Shown: piece by piece, positions 49,435 through 61,621 of the stretch
Position numbering within the stretch: position 1 is the first letter of the stretch
How the letters are laid out: every line of letters starts with the position of its first letter
Assembly: GCA_026027325.1 (NCBI GenBank)
Contig: JAMSLZ010000007.1
Coordinates: 62,001 to 126,000, forward strand
Origin: Actinomucor elegans
Lineage: Eukaryota; Mucoromycota; Mucoromycetes; Mucorales; Mucoraceae
Length of the DNA stretch: 64,000 bases
Direction of reading: 5' to 3'
Position numbers and translations under genes: made by a program
Notes under the pieces: model-generated
The model's database searches: none
Told to the model about the DNA's origin: nothing
The model's input: the letters and a program-made list of their open reading frames with translations, nothing else

Positions 49435-52400
49435 ATGGCGACGCTTCTTCCTAAGCATTCAGGAACTACTGCTTTCCGGTCTATTTCCACTATATTTGGA
49501 AAAGGCATCCATCGTGCAGCCAAGTTGTCTTCTCGCAACCCTATCGAGATGATTGCTGGTATTCTTATTCTATCTTCGTTTAGCTACTTTTATCTTTTCA
49601 ACTTGGCTCGTACTTCGGACATATTTACAGGCACTGTCACGCGTCTCTATCCTACCTTTGTGTATGCTGATAATCAAGCAACTGACTTTGAGCAGTTGAC
49701 ACGCACTGAATTGAACCAACATAAACAAGATACTGTCAAAATCCAACTGAAGCAAATTTCTATCACGGATGAAGAAAAGAACATTATCGACAGAAACACC
49801 TTAGATACAATTCTTCGCTTTCAAAATACCATCGAGCGTACTCTTTTAGATGATCATGTTGGCCAGTTTGGCTACAACTCTCTCTGCTTCAAAGATAGTC
49901 AAAACCAATGCTTTTCTCAATCACTTTCAACCCTTTTTAACTGGGAAACTCTAGCTACTGAAGATTTAAGACAGGCTATTAACAAGCAGCCTGAGTTAGC
50001 AGCCTCTATTTTTGGTGAATTGGATCTGAACGCTTCAACTGCTTCTTCCATTTTGCTATCTTTTGCTTTTAATGCCTCTACTGGCTATCGTCAACAACTG
50101 TCTCAATTATGGGAACAAAAGGTCTCTACTTTGTCTAATGGTGACCTAGTTTCTTTGTCAAATAACGGCCAACAAGAAGATATTTTTACTTGGGTCTTTA
50201 TTATTACTCGCAATATCGTTTTTCGTATCAAAGAATTAATCGAGGTAAGCAAGATATTAATAAAGTTTGTACTACGAAAACTGAACCCACTTTTTACTAC
50301 ACAGATGGCTGATAATATCGACATCATTGTCATCTTGGCAGGTTACATGATGATGCTGACCACCTTTGTTTCGCTTTACATGAATATGCGTTCGATGGGT
50401 TCTCGTTATACTTTAGCTACTGCCGTCATGGTAAATGGCTTCTTTTCTTTCATGTTTGCTTTATTGACAGTAAATGCACTTGGCGTGGATGTTTATCCTG
50501 TCGTATTAGCGTAAGTTTAATATAACAAGTTTTTTTTTTTTTTTTTTCTATTTCACTAACAATTAGCAGTGAGGCCATTCCTTTCTTGGCTGTCACCATT
50601 GGCTTTGAACGTCACTTTAAACTCACTAAGCGAGTATTTGAATTTAGCAAGGAAACGCCACTGACAAAACAGGAAATCAGAAAAACCATTTTACGTGCTG
50701 TCGATTCAGTCGCTTTGCCAATCGCCAGAGACTGTATCATGGAAATCACTGTACTTGCCTTGGGTGCCAAATCTGGCATTTCTGGTTTGCGTGAATTTTG
50801 TTTGCTTAGTGCCATCTTGTTGGCTTATGATTTCATCATCATGTTCACTTGGTATACCGCCGTTTTAGCCTTAAAACTCGAGGTAAATTTATCATCATTG
50901 ATAAGTCATATTTGATATTAAAGGTATACCTTACTAGTTGTTAAGAATTCGTGAAATCAACGGTACAACCAAAGGAAACGTCACAGCCAAAACAACTGGA
51001 ACTGGTTATATTCGTAGCACAGTAGTGAAAGCATTCAGTGATAACACCACAACAAACAATACCAACGCTAAAACAGATGAACCCATTATTGGCAGAGTCA
51101 AGTTACTTATGGTAAGACTAAAATGCTGTATAACTTGCATCGTTGTATTAACTTTCTTGTCTAGATTGTTGGTTTCGTCGCTATGCAATTATTCAAAGTA
51201 TGCACCACTTTCCAAGGCTCTTCAGGTCCACAGGTTAGTGTTGCTGAACCTGGTGTTCGCAATGTATTAGAAAAACTCCTAAGTCAGCACCGTGCATCTG
51301 ATCTTGGACATTTGCCTCTTGTCGTGGAAGTCTTTCCTCCTTTGCCTTTCCATATCGCTTCTTCGCTTGACAAGCCTTTCATCCCTGATAGTATTCGTGT
51401 ACCTTTAGATTATCTTTTAGATACCTATGCTGTTTACATTCAACATCCTGTCATTTCCAAGTGGATCACCCTTGCTCTCTTTGTTTCGTTATTCTTGAAC
51501 ACTTATCTCTTTAAAGTAGCTAAGCAACCTACAAAAGCTGCTGAGACCGCTCCTACTACTACCGCCGCTGCTACGCCCGCTCCTACTACTACTACTGCTG
51601 TAGCAAAGGCAGTTGTCAAGAAACATGCAGAACCTGTCAATGAAAAGAAACACCACAAGCATCATCATCATCAAAAGCAAGTAAACGGTGTCATTCGTAC
51701 TCTCGAAGAATGCATTAACTTAACTCAAACACCTGAAGCTCTATCAGATGAAGAAGTTATCTTATTGGTACAAAAGGGTAAGATGGCTTCTTACGCTTTA
51801 GAAAAGGTCCTTGGCGATTTAGAACGCGCAGTCAGTATCCGTCGTGCACTCATCTCTCGTGCTTCAATGACACAAACATTGGAAACCAGTTTATTGCCTC
51901 TTCACAACTATCATTATGATAAGGTGATGGGCGCTTGTTGCGAAAACGTGATTGGTTACATGCCTATTCCTGTAGGCGTTGCAGGTCCCATGAACATTGA
52001 TGGTGATATGATTCATATTCCTATGGCTACTACAGAAGGCTGTTTGATTGCTTCTACTGCACGTGGTTGTAAGGCTATTAACGCCGGTGGTGGAGCTACT
52101 ACTATTCTTACTGCTGATGGTATGACCCGTGGTCCTTGTGTTGAATTTCCTTCTATTATCGGTGCTGGTGCCTGTAAGCGTTTCATTGAAGAAGAAGGTT
52201 CTGAAATCATCAAGGCTGCATTTAATTCCACCTCTCGTTTTGCTCGTTTGAGAAAGTTGAAGGTTGCTCTTGCTGGTAAACTTGTTTTTATTCGTTTTTC
52301 TACTACAACTGGTGATGCCATGGGCATGAACATGATCTCCAAGGGCTGTGAAAAGGCCTTGAGTGTACTTGCCGAACATTTCCCCGAGATGCAAATCATT

Positions 52401-53009
52401 TCTTTGTCTGGTAACTACTGTACTGACAAGAAACCTGCTGCTATTAACTGGATCGAAGGTCGTGGTAAATCTGTCGTTGCTGAAGCTGTGATTCCCGGCG
52501 CCGTTGTTGAAAAGGTACTCAAAACTTCTGTTTCTGCTTTGGTTGAATTGAACATCTCTAAAAACTTGATCGGTTCTGCCATGGCTGGTTCCGTCGGTGG
52601 CTTCAACGCCCATGCTGCTAATATCTTGACGTCTATCTACTTGGCCACCGGCCAAGATCCTGCTCAAAACGTCGAGAGTTCCAACTGTATCACCTTGATG
52701 AAGGCTGTCAATGATAACCAAGATTTGCATATCTCGTGTAGCATGCCTAGTATTGAAGTAGGCACGATTGGTGGTGGTACCATCTTGCCTCCTCAGCAAT
52801 CCATGTTGGATTTGCTCGGTGTTCGTGGTCCTCATCCTACTGAACCTGGAAAGAACGCACAACGCTTGGCTCGTATCATCTGTGCTTCTGTCATGGCAGG
52901 CGAATTGTCTCTTTGTGCTGCTTTGGCTGCTGGTCATTTAGTCAAGGCTCATATGGCTCATAACCGTGTTGCTGCTCCTCCTGCTCCAGGAAGTTGCATC
53001 AAATCATAA
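49435..53009 (+). CDS. HMG1: HMG-CoA reductase with sterol-sensing domain
   Basis: ER enzyme that makes mevalonate from HMG-CoA with NADPH, the committed step to sterols, ubiquinone and (in Mucorales) carotenoid-derived trisporoids. Exons 49435-50244, 50305-50510, 50567-50882, 50938-51111, 51165-53009 (1116 aa). Membrane part: a first helix ([20 protein letters not shown]), a luminal loop, then the sterol-sensing helices ([40 protein letters not shown]). A Thr/Ala/Pro linker with a His run (about residues 645-675) joins the catalytic domain. Catalytic residues: Glu793 (TTEGCL), Lys924 ([11 protein letters not shown]), Asp1000 (GQDPAQN), His1098 (KAHMAHNR); DAMGMNM binds NADPH. After HNR comes Val, not the Ser phosphorylated by AMPK in animals. 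The 60-base first intron has no stop and is a multiple of three. Confidence 0.97.
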
Positions 53010-55176
53010 TTTATTCCCTTTGTTTTCTTATTATACTCTTATTTCTTTCTCGTTAATAATAGATCCTTTTCCTTCTAACCAAACATCCATTGTGATGAAC
53101 AAAAAACTTGTCTCTATTTATTCTTATTTCAAAACATGTATTTAACTATAAAGAATAAACATCGTTATTCTCACTATGTATATGTCTATGTTCATTTAAA
53201 CAACTTTATCATATAGTGATTTATGGTAGTATGTGTATTCAATGCTGGTATGCCTTTTAAGAGAGACCATGAGCACAAAGAAGTAATTGATGGATCATTA
53301 TCAGACATATAGAACCGTACAAAGCTGCAATCATGGTTCGTACATATGTTTGTCTATTATATTCATCAAGATAACATGGCTCTTTTTAGGTTTGTTAACT
53401 CAGGCCTTGTTAAACTTTATGAGACAAATAGGGCACCAATGTATACTTGAAACTATCATAAGCAAATTGTATTATAATGTATACCTTTACAATGTCCTTA
53501 ACACCAACACAAAATGGCACGAAGGAAAATTATGGCTAATTTCTTCAAACTTCATTGGTTGTCGGGATTTGAAAAATAATCTGCCAATTGCTCGCTTAAA
53601 ATCCGACATTCATTTTAATGTATAAGCATACTTCTTTATAAAAAATATACTGAATATATATTTATATTGCATTGATCTACGTCATGTACGCAAAATATGC
53701 TTTCAAAATGACGTTTCTGATGTCTAAAAAGGCTAAATAATTGACGGAGTTTGCAAAGAAGCTCTTCCGCAAACCATCCTGATTTCATTACCAAGTAGAT
53801 CTTCTCTCAACGAATGATCTAATGTCATATTCAATTACTCGAACATGTTTAAATTGAGCTACGCTACTAAGGATATTATTTAACCAAAGTTTAACAAGTA
53901 TATTATATGTGAATGATGGACAATCAATTGCATGCATATAATACAAACTTATTCTAATGATCTATAGATTTCTTTGTCGATCCTGGTTAAATATCGTATT
54001 TAGTAAATAATCCAGATCCAGGATGAGCTGACGCATCTATTGATATTTTTCTGATTGTAGCTTCAGGAGTAAATACTATGTTATCTGGGACGCAGGTCAT
54101 TTATTATGGATGTATTGCTTAAAAGGTGTGGAGGACTATCTAGGTATTGGATCTATTATATTCGAAGTGTCCAACCCCTTGAAACAAATTGACTAAAACC
54201 TCAAAACTAGAATAAAATTGAGAGTAATCAGCTCTTATTAGGGGTTACAACAGGCGCTATGGCTCTGTCAATAATTAATTGGCTCCCAAACTGTTGATCT
54301 GGTTCGTTAGTTTGAATTTAGATTTGTGGCTATAACTATCTTTTTGAATTCAGACGAACTTTTGTTGATCTTGCTAGTATGAAAGTTACTTATGAATTGG
54401 AGAACCAATAAGCACCCTTTTTTTTTGTATATGTTAATGAAAAGGTAAGGATAATCTTTCAATTAGTATATTTGATTAGTTTTATATGTAATGATCTTAT
54501 AAAACATTAAAATTATGATAAAGAAACTTTGATTATATATTAAGTGTAGACGATATTACGCATTCTCTTTCTTTATTAAGCAGGTCATAATTGATGCATC
54601 AAATTTCTTTTTGCGAGATAAAAAAAACCAAACTAATATAGATGATGCGAAAGGCAAAGTACCTTATAATATAGAGCAAATAGTCTTGCAAAATAGTACT
54701 ATGTAGCCAATATATACTAGCTGACTTCTGTAGTCAGCATCGACCTCTTGTGGACACCACTGCCTAGGCAAAATTATTTAGAAAAACTTCACGATAATCG
54801 GTACTTGTAGCGCAATGACTTTTTTAATCTTACAATTTTAATCAAGTTTAATATTTTTATATATGACTATTGCTTGCTAGCCAAGAAGAAAGTGATGTAT
54901 TTTTAAAGTTACAATTGGGCTTAATGATTGACTGATCTCAATTTTTGACAAAGTTCTGCAATAATGCGTCTAGTTTTATCAGTATTATAATCTTCAAAAG
55001 CTTCAATTTAATTGAAACGCAAAATAAATGGCCCTTTTTTTACGCAGGAACATGAAATTTAAAAGCCAGGGACCAGCTGACCAAAAGATGTGATTATTAC
55101 GAAAAAGGAAACCTTTGGACGTCGATATATTCAACTCGCTCTTTTTAAGCAAAAAAAAAAAAATAATATTTACAAA
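53010..55176. other. intergenic
   Basis: About 2.2 kb. The first 170 bases are the HMG-CoA reductase 3' region, with AAGAATAAAC near 53150 as a likely poly(A) signal. A plus-strand frame at 53287-53625 has no recognisable domain. Nothing else supportable was seen. Confidence 0.4.
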
Positions 55177-56133
55177 ATGGCATTTAGACAAGAAATCAAA
55201 GCATACGCAACGCCAGAAGAGGTAAACGAAACAAAATCCTGCTATTTTATTCTATAAAGACGAATTACAATACTAATCTACTGGATCTTTAATGTACAAA
55301 GAATGATCGTTTCAAATCCTTGAGAACATCCAACGAAAAAGTTCTGCAACATACTAGTTCGTCATTAGAAATGGAATTAAGTATGTAAATTTTAATATAT
55401 TCCATATCTGATACTCAATAACTCTTCATAGTTGAACAGCGTCGACAAAACAGTATGCTCACCTTTAAAATTAAAGATCTCGAACTCACCCTAAGGCATC
55501 AGCAAGATATCATTGAACAACTCGAGCAGCAAATTTCAGCACAACTAGACAAGCAGATCGCTTCAGAACAATCTGCTGATACGAGTCATAGAGAAGAAGA
55601 AAAAATACCTGATGTTAATGTTGAGGATCTTATATTGTTAAAAGAACGGGAGTTGCTGTCAGGGTATAAACGCAAAATTAAAGAGCTCAAACAGAGACAT
55701 GCCAAAAAGATCGACTCGTTAAAGGACCGCTACGACGAAGTGCTGCAATACATTAAAGTAAAAAGAAAAAATAAAGCTTCATGTGCAATATCACATTCAT
55801 CTCGCTCATCATTTCTTTTGTAGACCCAGGAAAAAGAGGAATACGAAGAAAAGCTTAAAAACTATAGAGACAAACATACCGAGGAAAACGTTCGCTATTT
55901 GGAAACATCTTTAGCAGACATGGGTAAAAAATTCTTTGACATGAGGGCAAGTACTTTTACGTTATTTGGAAGTTATGTGAAATAACATTTAAGAATAGGG
56001 TTATGCTAAAGAGTTAGAAAGAAAGTTAGATATTGCCGAAAGTGGGAATACTTCTGGTCGCATCAAAGAACTAGAAGATCGAAACAAGAAGCTAGAAGAG
56101 CGTATCAAGGAGATGGAAGAGCGCCGTAAGTGA
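55177..56133 (+). CDS. coiled-coil protein of unknown function
   Basis: Exons 55177-55221, 55302-55380, 55432-55757, 55824-55946, 55999-56133 (235 aa). No catalytic or binding motif seen. Almost the whole protein is predicted coiled coil by heptad pattern: LEMELIEQRRQNSMLTFKIK, LELTLRHQQDIIEQLEQQIS, YKRKIKELKQRHAKKIDSLK, LEDRNKKLEERIKEMEERRK. The fourth intron (55947-55998) starts with GC; using the nearby GT instead brings an immediate stop. The 3' end is uncertain: a further donor at 56126 could join to 56172 and swap the last residues (RRK) for RQKQS. It could be a cytoskeletal, septal or vesicle tether protein, but nothing decides this. Confidence 0.7.
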
Positions 56134-57426
56134 GTTGCATTTAATAAAATGAGATGCGTTACAAATTTTAGAAAAACAATCATGACCCGAGAATTGCGCA
56201 AAAAAAAAAGTAAACTAAATGCCATAGCTTATTAGTCAACGTATTAAACCTATTTCATTAGCTGATCATGTCTATATAATAAACTCTACTTGTTCTTATA
56301 AAAAAGTAATCTCTGGGTAGTTTTTTTTTTTTTGGAAATCGCTCCTTTCTTGGCCCATTTCCAAAATCTCTTTATTTCTCAACTTGATAACACATTTGAT
56401 GATTATTAAGTCTCCGAAAAGAAGCATTACATCTGTTAAAATTAGTAATTGGAAGAAGTACAATGAATACATTACATTGTAGACATATATTCTGAAATGT
56501 CAGCATGTCATGCTGATGGATTTAATGATCGATCTTGATGTAATAGGATTGCATCTGACAATCACATTGCACGCATTTACAATAAATGGTTGGGCATCTA
56601 TGCGTTAAGCTTTACATTTAACCAAAGTGTGGTTAACTTACTCGACATTAAAGACTGCCTGTAAATGACGTGTTTTTTCAAGCTCTACTAGATCTAAAAA
56701 AATTAATAAATTTCTCTACTAGATCTTTATCGAATGTCACAATTAATTAGTGTTCTACATTCAGAATATTATTGCATCTACCTTTTTTCATAATATTATT
56801 TTCCTAGCTGAAGATTGAAATAGTCTAGAGACAAAGAATTATAACGTCTTGAAGTATTATTTCAATTGAAATGACATGTATTCTTTCGTATTCTTTTTGT
56901 ACTACTTGTACCATTCGCATTACTGAATAACCAAAAAACTATGTAATTAAGGCAGTACTAGCAAATCAAAAAAGAGACGCGAGAGACTGAAAGGCAGTGA
57001 AGTACTATTATAATTCACGTTCCCAATATTAGCCAAATGTTAGCCTAATACACTGTAGTATTTTTCTGCTTTATGTCGTTATGTACTATCATTAGATAAC
57101 AACGCGTTCTCAGTAGATATAGACTATTGTTACGACCGCTCAACATACAAAGTAGTAACCCTCAAAAATTGACTTTTACATATCCATGCCGAATATCAAC
57201 AACTTGAAACTTGAACTCAAAAAAAGTAGTAGAAATACAAGAGGCTTTTTATTATTAGTATTTTGCCTTTATATAGAAAGATGATTGATATGGATAGAAG
57301 AACAGTTAGTATACCCTGCTGATCATTGTAAAACAGAGTTAAAGATTATCGAGAAAAAGTTATTATTAGCAAGTTCGTTACTGTAGATATCACAACAGAA
57401 TGTTCACAATCCAACTTGATTGGTTT
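56134..57426. other. intergenic
   Basis: About 1.3 kb without a supportable gene. The stretch 56692-56748 (GATCTAAAAAAATTAATAAA...CGAATGTCAC) resembles 44797-44850 and marks a degenerate dispersed repeat. Confidence 0.4.
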
Positions 57427-58035
57427 TTAGAAAAGCGATGACTGTCGGCGAAAGAATCCTTTCTTGTTGGAATGGGCGCGACGCGTAAAAGACAAAGCTT
57501 CTGAAGATGAGGATGAGATAGAAGAAGAAGAAGAATCCTGCTGTAGCTGGTAAAATTGCTGATGCTGCTGTTGCCACTGGCTCTTAGGGTTCATCGCTAG
57601 CTCTGCAGCGGTATCACAATGATGGCAATGGGTGTAATAAGTAGAAGAGTCCCTTGGTGAATGATGGCAATTGCGTATATGCTTGCCTGGGAAATGATGA
57701 GGGATATGCTGGATAAGAGGGAATACATTTTCAATTCTATTTGGCACGATAAACCCTTTTTTATAGGCTAATACGGCTAAAGGTATATCTTCATCTTCAT
57801 CGATAGCGGTTTCTACAGCCAAGTCTTCATCCTCTTCCTTAATACTAGGTGGAAATGAGATCCGTTTGCGATTATATGCATTTCTCATGATACGCTTTTG
57901 AACATTATTCGTTGGAATAGTGGCAAAGCTTGAAGGAACTACATATTCATGTTGCTGATTTATTTTTCGCAGCTTGACCTGATGGCGAGAAGGGTCTTTG
58001 ATATCGTTTCGAACAGTGAGTACGGTTGTATTCAT
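57427..58035 (-). CDS. uncharacterised intronless protein, His/Gln/Ser-rich C-terminus
   Basis: Single exon, 202 aa, start MNTTVLTVRNDIKDPSRHQV at 58035. I do not recognise the family. Visible: a basic stretch KRIMRNAYNRKRISFPPS, an acidic stretch EEDEDLAVETAIDEDEDI, a His/Cys-dense segment (HIRNCHHSPRD; YYTHCHHCDTA) that could bind a metal, then QWQQQHQQFYQLQQ, a Ser run and a basic end FTRRAHSNKKGFFRRQSSLF. The pattern suits a regulatory or scaffold protein with short linear motifs. A TATA box lies 45 bases upstream. Support for being real: codon-rich open frame in AT-rich DNA, good start context and promoter. Confidence 0.65.
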   Translation of the reverse strand: MNTTVLTVRNDIKDPSRHQVKLRKINQQHEYVVPSSFATIPTNNVQKRIMRNAYNRKRISFPPSIKEEDEDLAVETAIDEDEDIPLAVLAYKKGFIVPNRIENVFPLIQHIPHHFPGKHIRNCHHSPRDSSTYYTHCHHCDTAAELAMNPKSQWQQQHQQFYQLQQDSSSSSISSSSSEALSFTRRAHSNKKGFFRRQSSLF

Positions 58036-58079
58036 GCCGGGCGGAAAGAACAAAAAAGATAAACCAGGTTTTATGCGTG

Positions 58080-58087
58080 TATTTATA
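58080..58087 (-). promoter_or_regulatory. TATA box of the 57427-58035 gene
   Basis: Minus-strand TATAAATA, 45-52 bases before the ATG at 58035, implying a very short 5' leader of roughly 15-25 bases. Confidence 0.55.
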
Positions 58088-58165
58088 ACTCTTTTATTCT
58101 AAACTCAGGCTTTCAAAAGAGTTTATTAACAAGGTAAAAGCAAGAACGATATGGTATAACAAAAA

Positions 58166-59210
58166 CTATTGATTCTTATCTACGTTGACGCGATTGACTA
58201 ATAAATCTAATACTTCTTGCACTTCATGTTCTTCAAACACAGGGCCAGTTCTTGAACACTTGGCTCTTCTCCTCAATTCATCGCACAAATCATCCACATT
58301 AAATTGATCAAACATGGGATGTTTTGCTATTCTCTGCCACACCTGAGAGCAAGAGATCAAATCTGTAGAGTCTTGATGCGTATCCTGGCCAGAAGCAAAG
58401 TTTTCTGTCAGTGATTGTTCCAGTCGATTAAATATTTCAGCCATGGCAGGTGGATTTCCAGTCGAGGTCACAATAGGCACTGGATGGCTTGCTACAGTTT
58501 CGTTCAAGAACCCTTGCGAGTCAAACAAAGGCTCTGTTAGCAGTCGATCAAAAGCATTGGAGCACACTTCTTCCTTGAGTCTTTCGCAGAACGAGACACC
58601 ATCTTTATCACGAATGCAAGCAACTGCAGACAAAGGTACACGAGGCGTAGTCGCTGCAGCTATTGTGGGCGTAGACTTTGTAGAAATAGCAGGCGATTGT
58701 GTATCAGAATAAGGTGGCGATGTTGTGGTGGTAGGTGATTTATCAATACCCTTCAGCTGTTTCCTTAAATCTGCATTTTCTTTTTCGAGTTGAGATACGC
58801 GAATAGCATGGGCTGCTTCAATCTCTTTGATCTTATCTTCGAGTTCCTTGACATAGCGTTCTTTTCTTTCTCGGAAAGCTCGTTGTGCAGCTCGGTTTTG
58901 CTCTTTACGTCTTGTGCGTTGGTCTGCCGCTAAAAACGCACTATCTGAGCCTTGTGAACTGTTACTTGCTCGGCGTTCTAGTTCAACTGTCAATACAATC
59001 TACAATTGTGTTGGAATGAAACAACTTACTTGAAATGATAGGCGAGTGATCGAGATCTTGAAATGTGTTACTCCATTTTCGTTTCTCATTTTCAAACGTC
59101 TCGGGGCGAGGAAGTATTTTTTGTGGCGTAGAAGAAGGTGCAATAGGTCGATAAGTAGTATTGGTTCCTTTTTGCTGCAGAGCTGTCAAGTGTTGCTGTC
59201 CTTGGGCCAT
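58166..59210 (-). CDS. PAP1: Pap1/Yap1-type bZIP transcription factor
   Basis: Nuclear factor for oxidative stress and drug response in fungi. Exons 59210-59030 and 58986-58166 (333 aa). The bZIP reads RKEQNRAAQRAFRERKERYV followed by a leucine-type zipper (ELEDKIKEIEAAHAIRVSQL, EKENADLRKQL). The QNRAAQRAFRERK basic region is the Yap/Pap1 signature, with Gln and Phe at the DNA-contact positions. Ser/Thr/Pro-rich middle. Two cysteine-bearing regions: FCERLKEEVCSNAFDRLL (n-CRD position) and SCSQVWQRIAKHPMFDQFNV with DDLCDELRRRAKCSRTGPVF (the PAP1 c-CRD). Such cysteines form a peroxide-sensing disulphide that masks a nuclear export signal. Here the c-CRD has three cysteines (SC, LC, KC). Short for the family. 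Confidence 0.92.
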
Positions 59211-60656
59211 ATTTTATTGTGTAGTAAATAGTTGGATTAATAATAAGAAAGATACTGCAAGGCTATATAAAAAATAATCGGAAGAGCCAATTTGAAGCAA
59301 AAAAGTTCTTTATTTGGTTTATATCTAGAATTTTGGGCGTAGAGATCAGCAGTTTTTATCGATAAGAAAGAACCCTTATTTCTCGAATACCTATCAATGA
59401 AAACCATTTACCACGAGAACCAATGCACTCAATTGATGGTAGTAGACTTCTTCAGGCTTTGGTGTAGACCATCAAGTGAAACAATAGCATTTGTCTCGGC
59501 CAATAAATCATCCAGGCCGTTTCTTCTTCATTACTGCTTTTTAATTTAAGGGTCAAAGAAGTCCTTCAATGCACTAAGATACCTCAGCGACCATTTGAAA
59601 TAGTTTGCTCTCCATTTAATGATATATTACCAAGCAAAAGGAAATCAATCTCATTTTGGTTAATGAAGATTCTTAAATTGAATAAATGCATACAAACATC
59701 GAGCGCATTCAAGTCAAAAATATAGTTCTGTGAAATGCAACAACTCATTTTGAGCATAAAGTACTAATCAGATGCAACATTTGACCGAGATCCATAAAGA
59801 TCGCCTGACTTGATAAGTATATGAAGCAAATATTCAAGCGGTGGTTTTTCAAAAATTACTAGATACTTGAGAAAAACATGGAATGTAAGAAAATAAATGC
59901 TGTACGATTAATACACTTTGTGAAGAATAAAATGACCTTTCGAACAATGTCAGTTTTTGTATTATTAAAAAGCAGAGTATTGCTTCAGAGAATAAAAATA
60001 AAATGCAATCAGAGTTTTTCAGAACCTTTCTATGAAAATGCACAACTACAAAAATTCACTTATTAGAAAAATGTGTATCTCAAAGTTAAAGAGCCTATTT
60101 CTGGTTTATGGTGAAAAAACTCGCTTTTTCGTTTTCTAGGGTTTTATTTAGTGATATCAAAGATAAGTAGACTTAACGTTTGTCATCCAATGAATTTTAA
60201 TTCAGCTTGACAAGCCCGAATTACATGTTGAAAATAGGTATTATAGTTTTAAGGAAAGACACATTCGTATTCATGCTTTTTAGTATTAATAAAAGCTATA
60301 TAAATCACCTTTTTTTTTTTGGACATTGCACATTTTGTAGAAGAGTGGAGATAAAAGTATTGCTTCACAACATAAAAGCATGATGATGGAACAGCTTTCT
60401 AATCCTTATTGGTTTCGACACACAAGCACAACATATACTCTTTTATAAGCAATATCTGGTTGTTTTCTGTATATTTTTCAGCGACCAAAGTGATATCTCT
60501 AATTAATGTTGTTATTGATGTAAAATGGTACAAATTTTATTATCTAACGCTAGTGTCCATCCAAGTATTTCAGCAGAGCTATGGCTGTGAAACTGATGAA
60601 ATGCCAATGTATAGATATAGTTTATTGAATAGGTCAAGTGCAATAAAGATAGATGT
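59211..60656. other. intergenic
   Basis: About 1.4 kb without a supportable gene. Near 59768 lies ATCAGATGCAACATTTGACC, a copy of the degenerate motif also seen at 3.06, 62.05 and 63.08 kb. Confidence 0.4.
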
Positions 60657-61621
60657 TTAATCTATGTCTTCTATTATTAAATGGTGGCTCGATTCCTTTA
60701 TTAAGTAGGACGAAGAAGGCGGATGAAAACTGCTGTAACCATCCATTTCGTCTACACAGGACTCTCTCCAATTCCGAATGCCTCTTAGATAGTTTCCATG
60801 TAAATCTGACCTGTATTCGTCCAACTTTTCCATGTTTTCAATTGCTAAATCGCGTCCAATTCGCTGAATATCTTGTCCCCGTTGCGTCATCTTGTCTGCT
60901 TGCTGTAGAGCGGCATCTAACAAATCGCCTGTTGCTGTAACAATCTTGCCCATGATCAGACGTAAGACATGGTCATACCAAAACGAGATGAGTGGTACAG
61001 ACTGAAGCAGACCTATCGGTTATTAATTAGAACCATGTGATAATAACACTACGGTGTACCTTCCAAAGTCCAACTGTCTTCTTGTCTATATATCTTCAAT
61101 AATCCACTGTCTTGATCTGTTTCTCTAAAATGAAGTGTTGTAATAGCAGGTACATGTAATTGAATAAATGATGGAAAGACGCAAGGTGAAATGTTCTGCG
61201 TTAGATGCACTACAGCTGTATGCCTATAAAGAAAGGAGTTGATTTTCATGTGGAATACTCGTTTTTTTTTCAAGATGATTTTACCCATCAAAGACTATAT
61301 TATTAATCGTTGGTTCAGTTCTATTCATTGCTTGCCATACAGTATAGACACTATGACCAATTAATTTCAAGATTAACTAATCATTTATGTACGTACTATT
61401 GTATATTCATTACGCCTTCTGTACTCATAATGGGCGATGATAAGGATGCTTCTTCAAAAAAATAATATTCTAATATTCTTTTTCTTTTTACTGTATTATA
61501 CGAAAATAAATCCTCGACAATATCTATTATAACATTGAGTCGGTGCTGTTGAATTGACTTTCTACTCACTTTTGATAAGCACAGAAGGAGAAACTTGAGT
61601 ATCGCTACCAATATCAGACAT
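60657..61621 (-). CDS. NTF2/SnoaL-like fold protein (SigF-like family), uncharacterised
   Basis: Exons 61621-61570, 61523-61397, 61350-61285, 61223-61060, 61012-60657 (254 aa). Start MSDIGSDTQVSPSVLIK. Then comes IVEDLFSYNTVKRKRILEYY FFEEASLSSPIMSTEGVMNI in one run, followed by a Tyr-Thr-Val-Trp helix and beta strands (INNIVFDGHTAVVHLTQNI; VPAITTLHFRE; GLLKIYRQEDSWTLEGLLQS). An initial helix, an 'ATLxxPLM' type strand and a curved sheet are the NTF2-like plan. Similar fungal proteins are annotated SigF-like NTF2-like; role unknown. A C-terminal helical tail (LLDAALQQADKMTQRGQDIQ) follows. The first acceptor (ATAATAG ending at 61524) is inferred; an alternative at the ACAG before TAAAAAG would shorten the N-terminus. 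Confidence 0.65.

Noticed and set aside
53287..53625. 112-codon plus-strand frame after HMG-CoA reductase
   Set aside because: No ATG in good context, no recognisable domain, and no neighbouring exon; a chance frame is more likely.
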